Source: Discostella pseudostelligera (Eukaryota; Bacillariophyta; Thalassiosirophyceae; Thalassiosirales; Thalassiosiraceae). From it: DNA of 17,997 nucleotides. This document shows positions 7,801 through 17,486 of the stretch, in pieces. The position numbers and the translations under genes are program-made. The DNA is taken from NCBI GenBank assembly GCA_036940085.1, contig JALLBK010000387.1, forward strand, positions 1 through 17,997. The letters are read 5' to 3'. Each line of letters starts with the position of its first letter. Position 1 is the first letter of the stretch. The notes beneath the pieces were generated by a model, which saw nothing but the letters and a program-made list of their open reading frames with translations, made no database searches and had not been told where the DNA came from.

Positions 7801-10800
7801 ATGATGCCCAGCACTCCTAGGACGAGCGGCAGTGGCAGCGTCCATCTCTCGAGGCGCGATCGCAACTCGAATGATGATTTCGCGAAGAATGAAAATACAG
7901 TATCGCCGCCGCGGCCTCCCGTCGATGTCAATGTCGGTCAGACATCACAACAACAACAACTTCATCATCAGGAAATGAAAATCGAACATCTCCCTCTCAC
8001 TTGGAACGAAACACGCTTTCGATTAATTCATACGATGGAGCAGTGGAAAAGTGAACGAAAGAAGCAACAGCAGCGACAACAACAACAATGCATCGATGTC
8101 GCAAATAGTACTAGTAGGTCTCAAACAACCAAGAGAGGGTGGCGCTCCAAATTATTATTATCAGTGGATGATCCCGACATTGTCTTGTTAGCAATTCCTC
8201 TGTCGCTACTGTTTACAATACTGCAATTTATACTTCCCTATTATTCGGAGACTACTACAATTCCCTTTACAAAAATGCAACGAGCCGCAGCCGTACTATT
8301 CTTGATATCTTCCTTAACTTCGGCATGGATTACGCGGCGGAGACGGAGAGTGTCACGATATACCGATAGAAGTATCGAACGTCGACGATGTGTCTCTGCC
8401 TTTTTAGAGGGGATGAAAAGTAGTAGTGGTAGTCCTCGTCAAGTTATTGTTGGAAAGAGTAGTTGTGAAAGTCAAAATAAGTTTGGGAAGAGTAATAATG
8501 AGAGCCAACATCATAGTCGGTCGAGACATTCGTCACAACAACAAATTCGCGATGATTTTGCTGCATTCAACAATATTGATACTGTCCCGAGAAAGAATGT
8601 AGAAGATGTCTACTCGACCTATCGGCTCATAGATGATGATCCTCAGGAAGGGACTGCTGGTGATCAACGACAAGGACAGTGGCATCGAATTCCCTCCCTG
8701 CTTTTGGCAAAAGGTGATTTTGTTGCACTGAAAGTTGGTGATACCGCGCCTGCAAAGTGCACACCTGTCAGAGTATGCAATCATGGAGACGCAAATGAAG
8801 GAGGTGCTGCTCGGAATGTCATTGAAGCGGGGGAACGTCTTGCTATTGATTCATTGTCACCGTCGGCACGAGAGTCATTGGGGCTGGATAAGCTTCCGGC
8901 ATCGCTTGCATCCTTTGAAAGTACAAGCACACTGCCAACTTCGAATACGACCAAAACTCTCAAAAGTAGAAGGAGGGGGGTGTTACAACCTGGGCGGTCT
9001 ACTTTGACCAATCATTCGGAGGATATGCTACTCTTGGCAAATGGGGTACAAGTGTTTGCTCTACTAGAGACTCCTCTGGAATCATTTCTGCGGAAGGAAG
9101 GTTTGAAGCGGAATCACTCCACACCCCAAGTACTTCGGCAGGGCGAAGCTGTTCGGGCAATCCTACTTCGATTTTCCATTGTTGTTGCCTTTGCTACCGT
9201 TGTTATTTTACTCATTCGACCTGGAGGTGCTCAAAACTTCTTTCAAAATCCAACATGGACACTGCCACTAATTTCCGCTTTGGGTGTCCTTCCTGTATCG
9301 ACGCCTGTTTTTCTTTTCTGGGTGGAATGTTGTGGCGTCTCTAGAATTCTAGCATCTGTGCATCGATTTGCATCCAACCAAAAGTCCCAACAAAAAGTAC
9401 AACCTCGTGGTGTGCAAAACAGCGTGCGGTCGTCGCGATCATCGGGCGACATCTCCTCCTCCGAACAACAACGAGGATTGCATAAACCATCGCCCTGGCT
9501 TGTGTGTCGGTACTTGATGACAACATCTACGCACCGACTATTTAGGAAATCGCTGATCAAAAAACTTTCCTCCTTGATCCATCTCTCGGAGAAACAGAAT
9601 TCTGCGGACACGTTGTTGTCTATACCACCGGCATCGTTGCATCTACTTGAGAAGTTGGGTGTAGTGACGGCACTTACCATCGTCGATGATGAATTAGCGT
9701 GCGAGCCACACTCGTCACCCCAGCAGCTGTTGATTCCATCTGGGTCTGGTCAGGGTGGGTTTACTCTACTTGATATTTGTCCAGTGTGCGATATCACCGA
9801 CGATGAAGAAAGCGAAGAACGCAATGCAAACCCAACCTCGCGGCGTCAGAGTTCAGGTTCATTTGACTCAGAGGACTCCAATGATGAGGTACGCTTCCTT
9901 CATACCTTCTCAGCACCACGAAGGACATTCCGCAAATTTGCTACGAGCTATCGCAAGAGAAATTACGTGGACAATAGGCGACGGCAAAATAATGCGCAGC
10001 AAGGAACGGGTCATTTGTCAAGTGTCAGTATTGGAGCATGCGGGGAATTTGAAGATAGAGATGATCAGTTTGAGTTCGAAGACCCTGATTGGTGGACATA
10101 TTTGCCCAGTCTCAAAGCTATCGGATTAGCTTGTCTCATGGTAGAAGAAGGTATTCAATCGAGGCCTAGGCAGATATTAGAAGCGCGCAACGAACGCGAG
10201 CAGGTCAACAACCAAACTATTCAAAAGGTGTCGTTTAGTGTTGGCGAATCATCCCGTCCTGACGGTGGTCAAACGAGCCCCCTACTAACTCCAGTGGAAA
10301 CCTCCCTCATTGATCATATCTGTTGCGACGAAAGGAAAAGGAAGCAACTACGTCTCCTTGCGCAATGTATCGGATTTGAAACGTCTCCGAATAAGAATGG
10401 CCCGCGTGGTGATTTAAGCAGCTTCCATGAGCGTAGGAGGCTTCATATATTGTCGGCAAATCTCCTCCGACAGCGAATGCAACTAGACTCACATGCACTG
10501 GGGCTGGAAGAATCGCGTAATTGGAGCCGACTCTTTACTGATGCCGACACTATATTTGTCCGCGATAAACGATCAGGAGGCGATCTAGTACTAACCGTGG
10601 GAGATGCACGAGTTGTGACGGTGAGTGACCTCTTCTATATTAATTGCACCAATTCTTCGGATGTCTCATATCCTCGATAGCAATTATGCCCTAATCATTG
10701 GCAAGGCGAAAACGTGAGTCTGCGACGCTGCTACACTTAGAGCGACAATTGCACTTCTTGAACCCTCATTTGTTTACTTCATTGACCGGTGAATGCAGTC

Positions 10801-12872
10801 GACAATAGCTCCTCTCACGGCCGAAGACCGCAAAATTATACATGAGACCCAAAAGAATTGGATGCTGTCAGACTTGGACGTGCAAGGCAAGCATGTTCGC
10901 ATCTTTGTGCAAAATTAGATAGTATGCAACCTTGTTCAGCTTTCTCATCATCGTTTTGACTTTCATTGTTCACACAGCATTCAGCTACGCACCATTACCT
11001 TTTACTGCCGATCAAAAGATTGAATGGGGTGGAGCGAAGGGCTCCCATATTTACTTGTTGGACAACGCATCATCGAATGCTTCCATCCCATCCCAAGGCT
11101 TTTGGAGTCTAGTAAAGAACCAAATATTTCTCGGTTTGTTAGGTAGCTCAGTACGACCAAGGAAAGAAATCGAGCCTCTCGTTGATTCGTGTGCTGAGGC
11201 TGGCGTTCGATTTGTTTATTTCTCACCACGGAATATGAGGCGAACGAAAGAGTTGGCAAGCCAAATGGGTATCGATGTGGCTTGGAATTGCGCCATAAGC
11301 CTCCGTCCATTGAAAGAGGGCACCGATGATTCGTTTCGAATGACAAGTAATTACGCTGATTGGGATGTGAACGCTCGATTGCCACATGGTGTAGATGACG
11401 TCCGGCGACATTTGAAGGAGGTCGACAATGTGCCATTGCTCGTATCTCTTTACACCGACGTTACAAAGAGAACAGCTGCTGAAATGGTGAGTCTTTCAAT
11501 GCAGTGTGAGTGGGACAAGTTGCGTTAAGGGATTCTACTTGTGTTCTGATTTCATTCCTAATCTCCATGATGCAGGTCAACGTATTCCAAGAATACAACG
11601 ACACCGTGCTCTCTGTTGGCTTATCCCATCTACCAGGAAATCAAGGTGAGACGATAGTTGTTTCTTTAGCTGCAAATTCCTCCATTTCATGATTTTGCAC
11701 CGCCTAATCTCACCGACTATTCTCTAATTAATGAAGAAATCTTTTCAAGAGCAGACATCGCCATAGGTGCGAACGTTCTAGCCGAGGATATAACGTTTAA
11801 TGATAAAGATTCGGGCCGATGGAATGCATTGCAAGAGGAGGAGATTGCATTCGTCACTAGGATATCCGCGCATTCGTCCGTATTCAATTTATTGGGAAGC
11901 CGAGCCACAAGCCATTTAGTGGACATTATTCGTGTTGGCCGCACTTGTTTAGAAGCTGCATCATCCGGTGTCACTTTTGTATTGTCGGGATGCCTCTCAT
12001 TCAGTATTTTCATCGTTCTATGTCCCTGCACGGCGTCTACTTCCGTTCCAACCATTAATGCACTGGGCTCCTTTCTATTTACACAAGTTTTACTCCCACT
12101 GATTGGACTGTCAATGGTAGCCACCGACGAAGCGCAAGACTTTATGACTCGCGTCCCACCAAAGAATGATCCGTCTGTCAAATATGCGTTACGAGCAGAC
12201 AGGCGGCAATACCTCAGTGCATTATTGAAGGCGGCTCTTCCAGCGATACTGCCACAATTCTTGTATCTAATTGCGCTGGATAATTTGATGTGGGATTTCG
12301 ATGCTCCATTTCTTGAAGAATATTGTCTCAATTCTTCCGGTGCGCATGGGTCCATTCTTCGCTGCGAAGCTCTTCGCGACTACTCTGGACCAGCGACACA
12401 ATCTGCCGCAACCATCACGTTGGCAGCGTTAGCATTATGCTCGTGTGTCACTTCGGCATCGTACGTATTTCGAACCGAATCAATCATATCGGAACCTCCA
12501 TGGAGGCGGAACAATTTGTGGTTTGGAACTTTGATCCTCTCCATTGTTCTCATTGCCATTTATTTGAAGATAGTGCTCGAGAGCGGTTCCATGGCAGCGT
12601 TATCGTGGTATTTTTACGTGCTATTTCTGTTGTCTCCGTTCCTCTGCCTAGGCTTGTGTGAAATAGTAAAGAAGAAGGACCAGAGGCTTGAGAAACGTGC
12701 TGCAATGATGCGCAGGTTGCAGTTTGAAACGAGGTAAGTCGATCGAATAGCTTCATATTCATATTTTCTTCGTTAATAGCATTTTTTGGTAGCGCTCATT
12801 TATTTGCGATTTCAACTCGACAGGCTTGGAATGTGGAGCCCAAAGGAGAGCTTTCACCCCGGAGAGCCATAG
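7801..12872 (+). CDS. TMEM94-type P-type-ATPase-like membrane protein, seven exons
   Basis: Homologue of animal TMEM94, a P-type-ATPase-related ER protein reported to act in magnesium handling. My exons are 7801-10620, 10681-10713, 10799-10886, 10978-11486, 11576-11645, 11737-12733 and 12824-12872. They sum to 1,522 codons (1,521 residues plus TAG). Exon 1 has a disordered basic start, helices around DIVLLAIPLSLLFTILQFIL and AAAVLFLISSLTSAWI, an actuator-like segment (LLAKGDFVALKVGD), and a second helix pair (AILLRFSIVVAFATVVILLI; LPLISALGVLPVSTPVFLFW). The P-type signature site reads VTALTIVDDELACE (D629), so DKTGT is not conserved. Later matches to TMEM94 are PLTAEDRK, AFSYAPLPF, MGIDVAWNCAISL, VNVFQEYNDTVLSVGLS, a multi-helix membrane domain in exon 6, and the C-terminal RRLQFETRLGMWSP. 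The GDGxND hinge motif was not seen. Introns are short (60, 85, 91, 89, 91, 90 bases). The intron at 10887 starts with GC. Confidence 0.9.
10681..10713 (+). other. 33-base micro-exon of the TMEM94 homologue
   Basis: Flanked by a 60-base intron (10621-10680, GTGAGT to GATAG) and an 85-base intron (10714-10798, GTGAGT to TGCAG). It encodes QLCPNHWQGEN in phase 0, giving a continuous VVTQLCPNHWQGENSTIAPL that matches the Cys-x-x-x-Trp-x-Gly then PL-x-x-x-DRK layout of TMEM94 proteins. Reading on without splicing gives a stop at 10678-10680. Confidence 0.8.
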
Positions 12873-12903
12873 CACACACTCTTTCCAAAGATCCGCTACT
12901 TTT

Positions 12904-14928
12904 TTACGCAGCGACACTGCTTTCTTTGCAATATCGAAATCTCTTCAATCGATTCGTTCCATAGCGTAAATTGTCCCATGTCGACAGATCCTTCTCCACT
13001 CGAAATGTCCCTTCCACAACTTCACCCGAAGCCTGGAGTATGCCCCAAACACCCCACAATAAATTACTTGCCATTTGAAACACTTGCACCTGAGCCAATA
13101 GGTCGGCAACTTCCTTCTCTTCCTCCGCGTTTGCTTCACAACTACCACCACAGACATTCTTCTTGTTATCATAGTATCTAACCTTACCTAAAATTTTGTC
13201 ACGTTCACGAATATATTCACATATCAACAATCTTTGTCTCTCATAACTCGGCAACAACTCATACTTTGGACTACCAGTATCATTCCCACCACAATGTTCA
13301 CATATAAAATTGGCAATATCGTACATGGCATAATTTAGTAGACCATATTCATAGTCGATTATGCATACAGTTCGTTTGTTGTAGATGGAGGAGGCAGTGG
13401 TACCATCATCCGCAGGAGCATCATCATCATCAGTATTGTTGTTGTTGTTGCTGCTGATGTCGTCGTCATTGTTGTTGTTGCTGTCATGGTCGTCCATGGA
13501 GGTATGCAATAGAACATTGGCAGCATTGACATCATTGTGACAAAATACAACAGCCGCATTGGGAAATTCCATCTCCACTCTGTTCTTTAGCCATGCAACT
13601 TCCTCCAACAGGTATGATATTATGATAGCATGACTATTACAATCGGTGGATGGGATTGCATCCACAGCAGGTAGTGGTTGATGAGGATGATGAGGAGGTA
13701 GGATGGCTCGGCCGAACAATTCCATATAATATTGGGAAGAAGGAGGATGATTCATGGAGTAAAAATTCTCATGGGATAATTTGTTGGATAATTCGTCAAT
13801 CCATGTTGTGATGACATTCCATAATGTTGGTTGTGGTTGTGGCTGTTGAATACTATTGGTCGTAGTAGTAGCAGCAGCAGCAGTAGTGGTAGTAGCACCA
13901 TGTCCATGATTTTGTGCACCCGCATCGGTGGTAGCAGTAGCCGAAGCAGCAGCAGTAGTGGCCTCACCACTACCACCACTGCTAGTATATCCATAATGCA
14001 ATTGAGCAAATTGTCGTGCCAATTCCAATACCAATCCCACCTTCTTATTATTACCAAAATCAGCAACACAATGTGCTGGTCTCATATTGGGAATCCATGT
14101 CTCGACACGACCATTGGCAAATCGTCCCACTATATCGAGTTGATGATGCACAATTGAGGAAGATGTGGTAGCAGAACACAATCTCGCAAAGTGTGTAGTC
14201 TCTTCATCCCGATTTATCATTCCCTCGGCACCGAATATTCGTACCAGATAGGAATTACTTTTATTATTACTATTCGCATGAGGATGATGAGAATGGCTGG
14301 TGGAAGAAGAAGAAGTTGTTGTGGTTGGTAAATCGACCTTGTAGAGAGCATTGGTCAACCCTCCCGTGATTGGTATGACTGTTCCTTTATCATAATGGGT
14401 AGTAGTAGTGCTATTATTACCACTACTGCTATTTAGCATTCGATGATGAGAAACCACCACTTGTGCAATTTCAAATATCGATTCTTCGTTGGTAGGATCG
14501 TCCACCTTTAGTAATGGAAAGTAGGGACGGTTGTCGACGGTGCGCACAAAGAGTAATGAAGACGATGACGCTGCTGATTGAATATTGCTGTTGTTTGTGC
14601 TGTTGGTGTTACTGATGGCTTCGTTTGCCTCATTGCGAGCTTGGGCATAGCCCTGCGGCCCCCAAAGTGAACTCAATGACAATGTCGACGAGGAGGTCAT
14701 GATGGCGCCACCCGATGATGCAGACAATGATGATGATGAAGAAGAATGCAATCGTCGCACAGACACAGCAGCAGGAGAAGAAGACGTCGGAGGCTGATGT
14801 TGCTGTTTCAAAGAAAGTCGGTTTCGTAGGGAACGACAGACCTTGAGATAATTCATCGGAAAGAATGGGACGTTATTATTATTATCGTCAGAAGGTCGAA
14901 GGATGGAGAGACGATGACGATGTTTCAT
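12904..14928 (-). CDS. Choline/ethanolamine kinase
   Basis: Catalyses ATP-dependent phosphorylation of choline or ethanolamine, the first step of the Kennedy (CDP-base) route to phosphatidylcholine and phosphatidylethanolamine. The 674-residue frame has no visible intron. Family blocks in order are ITGGLTNALYKVDLP (nucleotide loop), YLVRIFGAEG, GRFANGRVETWIPNMRP, then the catalytic Brenner-type motif H464-NDVNAAN-471 (D466, N471), and C-IIDYEYGLLNYAMYDIANFI with metal-binding D525. The C-terminal block is MASNLLWGVWGILQA. The chain is longer than typical members (about 350-450 residues) because of a Ser-rich N-terminus and Thr/Ala, His/Ser, Asn and Asp low-complexity insertions between motifs. 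The N-terminus is basic and Ser-rich with no clear signal peptide; Met at about residue 76 is an alternative start. Choline and ethanolamine specificity cannot be separated by eye. It is convergent with the TMEM94 homologue. Confidence 0.93.
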   Translation of the reverse strand: MKHRHRLSILRPSDDNNNNVPFFPMNYLKVCRSLRNRLSLKQQHQPPTSSSPAAVSVRRLHSSSSSSLSASSGGAIMTSSSTLSLSSLWGPQGYAQARNEANEAISNTNSTNNSNIQSAASSSSLLFVRTVDNRPYFPLLKVDDPTNEESIFEIAQVVVSHHRMLNSSSGNNSTTTTHYDKGTVIPITGGLTNALYKVDLPTTTTSSSSTSHSHHPHANSNNKSNSYLVRIFGAEGMINRDEETTHFARLCSATTSSSIVHHQLDIVGRFANGRVETWIPNMRPAHCVADFGNNKKVGLVLELARQFAQLHYGYTSSGGSGEATTAAASATATTDAGAQNHGHGATTTTAAAATTTTNSIQQPQPQPTLWNVITTWIDELSNKLSHENFYSMNHPPSSQYYMELFGRAILPPHHPHQPLPAVDAIPSTDCNSHAIIISYLLEEVAWLKNRVEMEFPNAAVVFCHNDVNAANVLLHTSMDDHDSNNNNDDDISSNNNNNTDDDDAPADDGTTASSIYNKRTVCIIDYEYGLLNYAMYDIANFICEHCGGNDTGSPKYELLPSYERQRLLICEYIRERDKILGKVRYYDNKKNVCGGSCEANAEEEKEVADLLAQVQVFQMASNLLWGVWGILQASGEVVEGTFRVEKDLSTWDNLRYGTNRLKRFRYCKESSVAA

Positions 14929-15380
14929 TTTTATTTTTCAATGATGATGCTGCTGCTGCTGTTGAGGGTCAGCAAGAGAAGAAGGTTATGACCAGAGATG
15001 ATGATATGATTGTTTTGTGGCGGCGGCCTCTAGAGTAGTTGGAACGGCCTTCATGGTCGTCGTCCTTCATCCTCTTTTGCTTTTGCCTTTCGTGATCGGC
15101 ACTTTGCGCTTCTTCTTCCTCTCCATCCGCCCGCCGGCTGGTGGTTCTCAAGAGGTGACACCTCGGATGGCGGACAGACGGCGAGGTGAGAACAGCTGCT
15201 GACGTCGCTGACGTCAGCTGAATGACGTGGCGAGATTCCAGATGGCGGGAAATTCAAATTCATGGCGGGAAGCGATCGCGGCATCTTTTGGATCTTTCGG
15301 ATTCGATCGATACCACTCACACCTACCTGCCAACCACTCCAACCACAATAAGACACTTCAAAAAGACACCAGCATTCACC
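14929..15380. promoter_or_regulatory. Divergent promoter region between choline/ethanolamine kinase and MAPEG gene
   Basis: 452 bases between two start codons on opposite strands. Contents: a perfect inverted repeat GAGGTG-A-CACCTC (15152-15164), three TGACGT sites (15200-15205, 15209-15214 within palindromic TGACGTCA, 15223-15228), and two GGCGGGAA boxes exactly 20 bases apart (15244-15251, 15264-15271). TGACGT is the core of the CO2/cAMP-responsive element described for a carbonic anhydrase promoter of Phaeodactylum and bound by a bZIP factor. Its use here is inferred. Confidence 0.55.
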
Positions 15381-16219
15381 ATGATCTCCATCACCGTCCC
15401 TCCGGAATATGGCTGGGTAGTACTCGGCGCCGGGTAAGAATCAATATCATTTCATTTGGTCTCTTAATTGTTGTGTGCCTGTCGAACGATGCCCCCTCCC
15501 CTGCCGCTCGTCGCCCTTTTGACTTGCATGATTTTTTGTATCGCCTTTCGCACTCGTGGACCGTTCCATCCTGCTATATCGCAATAACACCCGAAACTCT
15601 GCTCACACCTTCCCTTCTCTTCACTTCTCTTCCCTCCCTCTTCCTTTTTTACTACTACTTCTTCATCATCACTCTCATTTTGTAGCGTCGCTCCGGTAAT
15701 CACCAGCATGTATCTCAGTGGCTTCGTTATGAAGGCTAGGAAGGAATATGATGTTCAGTATCCGAATCTTTATGGTGAGTACTAGTTCATATATATTCTC
15801 CAGATCATTGTCATCACTGACTCGGTGGATATTCTTTTGCCTTGAAAAGCACTCACCATCACTCGATTCATTTTTGATTCATTCTGTGCTCATATTTATT
15901 AATAATCATAGCCGTACCCAAATATCATAAAAATGCCGATGAATTCAACCGTGTTCAACGTGGTCATCAGAATTATCTCGAGGGTGCCACCTCCTACTCC
16001 ATCATGACCCTCCTCGGTGGACTACAATATCCCCTACTGTGTGCTGGCGGAAGCGTCCTCTTCTGTGTCGGTAGTGCACTCTTCATGAAGGGATATGCGG
16101 ACAATACATTGGATGTAAAGATGGCTCGGTATAAGAAAGGGGCGGGGATTAAATGGATTGGGTTTTTGATTTCGTTCGTTTCGTCGATTCGTTTGGGTAT
16201 TGCTTTGATTCGAGGATAG
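15381..16219 (+). CDS. MAPEG-family protein, microsomal glutathione S-transferase 3-like
   Basis: An integral ER or outer-membrane protein that uses glutathione for peroxidase or transferase reactions on lipid-type substrates. Three exons (15381-15433, 15686-15774, 15912-16219) sum to 150 codons, i.e. 149 residues, close to the roughly 150 usual for MGST3. Both introns are GT-AG (252 and 137 bases) and their phases match. The N-terminus ISITVPPEYGWVVLGAG is followed by helix 1. The loop bears the glutathione-site signature F59-NRVQRGHQNYLE-71 (R64, H66, N68, E71), then helix 2 (SIMTLLGGLQYPLLCAGG) and two further helices to the C-terminus. The start at 15381 is the first ATG giving the family N-terminus. 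The first intron is unusually CT-rich. The family call is strong; substrate is unknown. The gene is divergent from the choline/ethanolamine kinase. Confidence 0.93.
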
Positions 16220-16463
16220 AGGAGAGAAAGAAGGACAAATCTTGTATTAGGTAGATATATCTCGGCTGCTGGCTATTATATCGATTGATTGGGAGAGTGA
16301 GTGTGAACGAACCGACAAGAGAATGCGTCTACATAATAGGAAATGATTCGATTGGCAACATCAATGTGCTAGGAATTCATCATCGCAGCATTAGTAATCA
16401 AATGCACCATTACTTTGTCAACACTGTCAATAGCATACATCTCGTCGTTATGTCGGGAGTTGT

Positions 16464-17486
16464 TCACAAACTCTCAATTACATAATCTGCATGCTTCAAC
16501 GACATCTCTTGAATCCACTCCAAGTTAAGCATGTCATTTGCATCGGCCTTCGCCCCTGCGCCTACTTCGCCGGCACCAAACATTCGTGTCTTTTCGTCGG
16601 ACCATGTTTCTAAATGACGACGTACTAGCCGCTCACGTTGCTCTGCTAATGATTTGCAGGATATATACCAAGTCTCATCGAACACATTGTTGTCTCGCAG
16701 TGGTGCCCATCGCTCATCGTCCCATGCCAATAAATAATTTCCCTCGAGTAATACAATTTTCGTCTGTGGATGTAGCTGTACGCCATCGGGTACGGGATCA
16801 CTCTTTACTCGACTGTAGATTGGCAAATTGGCAGTTCCAGACTGTCGTGCATCAATAAATGCAGCAATGCATCCCTCGGCATCAAATGTCCAGGGTGCAC
16901 CTCGTCGAGCAAGTAATTCGTCATATGTGTACTTCCCATCGGATGTGCTGGCAATAGTTTGTAATTGAGAACGCGAGTAATGAAATCCATCCATTGGTAA
17001 TACTATTGATGCAGGAGGTACTACCATCTCTTTCTCTCCGCTATTGTTGTTGTTGACATTGTCAATAATTATTTCAGGCATCATTCGTTCATTGATTCGT
17101 TGGGCCACAGCCATTGACAATGTGGATTTGCCACTGCCTGGTCCACCTGCGATGCAGACGAACAGTTGGTTATTCTTTAGTTTGTTGTTTGAAAAAGCCA
17201 ATTTGTATCGATGAATCAAACGTGTTGCGAGTGTATCGTATGTGCTGAGCATTCGCCTATCATCATTCATCGGCATGTAGTTGATTTTGTCATCGTTGTC
17301 GTCGGCGCACGAAGTTGATGCCGATGATGCACTTGTTGTTGTACATGGCTGCGAAGGACGATTGCGATTATTCACACCCAAGACCGAGTCCAAGGACGAG
17401 GAGGAAAGAGGCATGGTGAATGACTCGACAATTTCTAGTACTACTAGGAGGAATATAGTAATGATGATAATGTTCGATAAGAGCAT
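16464..17486 (-). CDS. P-loop kinase of the uridine kinase/phosphoribulokinase class, probably plastid-targeted
   Basis: A 340-residue intronless frame. Residues 1-22 form a signal peptide (IIIITIFLLVVLEIVES) followed by F23-TMP, matching the diatom rule of Phe right after signal cleavage for plastid import, then a Ser/Thr-rich transit-like stretch. The kinase core begins with Walker A GGPGSGKST (G114-T122), then PMDGFHYS (D166, H169), RRGAPWTFDAEG, VKSDPVP and VLLEGNYLLAWDD (E248), an Arg-rich lid (ERLVRRHLETW) and ends in HADYVIESL. This block order fits the YFH7/YggC-like branch related to uridine kinase, pantothenate kinase and phosphoribulokinase. Members phosphorylate small metabolites, and most have no assigned substrate. 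It is not the classical phosphoribulokinase sequence. The gene is convergent with the MAPEG gene, 244 bases apart. Confidence 0.85.
   Translation of the reverse strand: MLLSNIIIITIFLLVVLEIVESFTMPLSSSSLDSVLGVNNRNRPSQPCTTTSASSASTSCADDNDDKINYMPMNDDRRMLSTYDTLATRLIHRYKLAFSNNKLKNNQLFVCIAGGPGSGKSTLSMAVAQRINERMMPEIIIDNVNNNNSGEKEMVVPPASIVLPMDGFHYSRSQLQTIASTSDGKYTYDELLARRGAPWTFDAEGCIAAFIDARQSGTANLPIYSRVKSDPVPDGVQLHPQTKIVLLEGNYLLAWDDERWAPLRDNNVFDETWYISCKSLAEQRERLVRRHLETWSDEKTRMFGAGEVGAGAKADANDMLNLEWIQEMSLKHADYVIESL

Noticed and set aside
9243..9680. 145-residue minus-strand frame inside the TMEM94 exon
   Set aside because: Shadow frame opposite a confirmed coding exon; composition is not protein-like.
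10932..11528. Independent gene starting at the ATG at 10932
   Set aside because: Residues before AFSYAPL are intron sequence. The downstream part is exon 4 of the TMEM94 homologue in matching phase.
13831..14157. Plus-strand Ser-rich frame opposite the choline/ethanolamine kinase
   Set aside because: Product of AGT/AGC repeat DNA encoding Thr/Ala tracts on the true strand.
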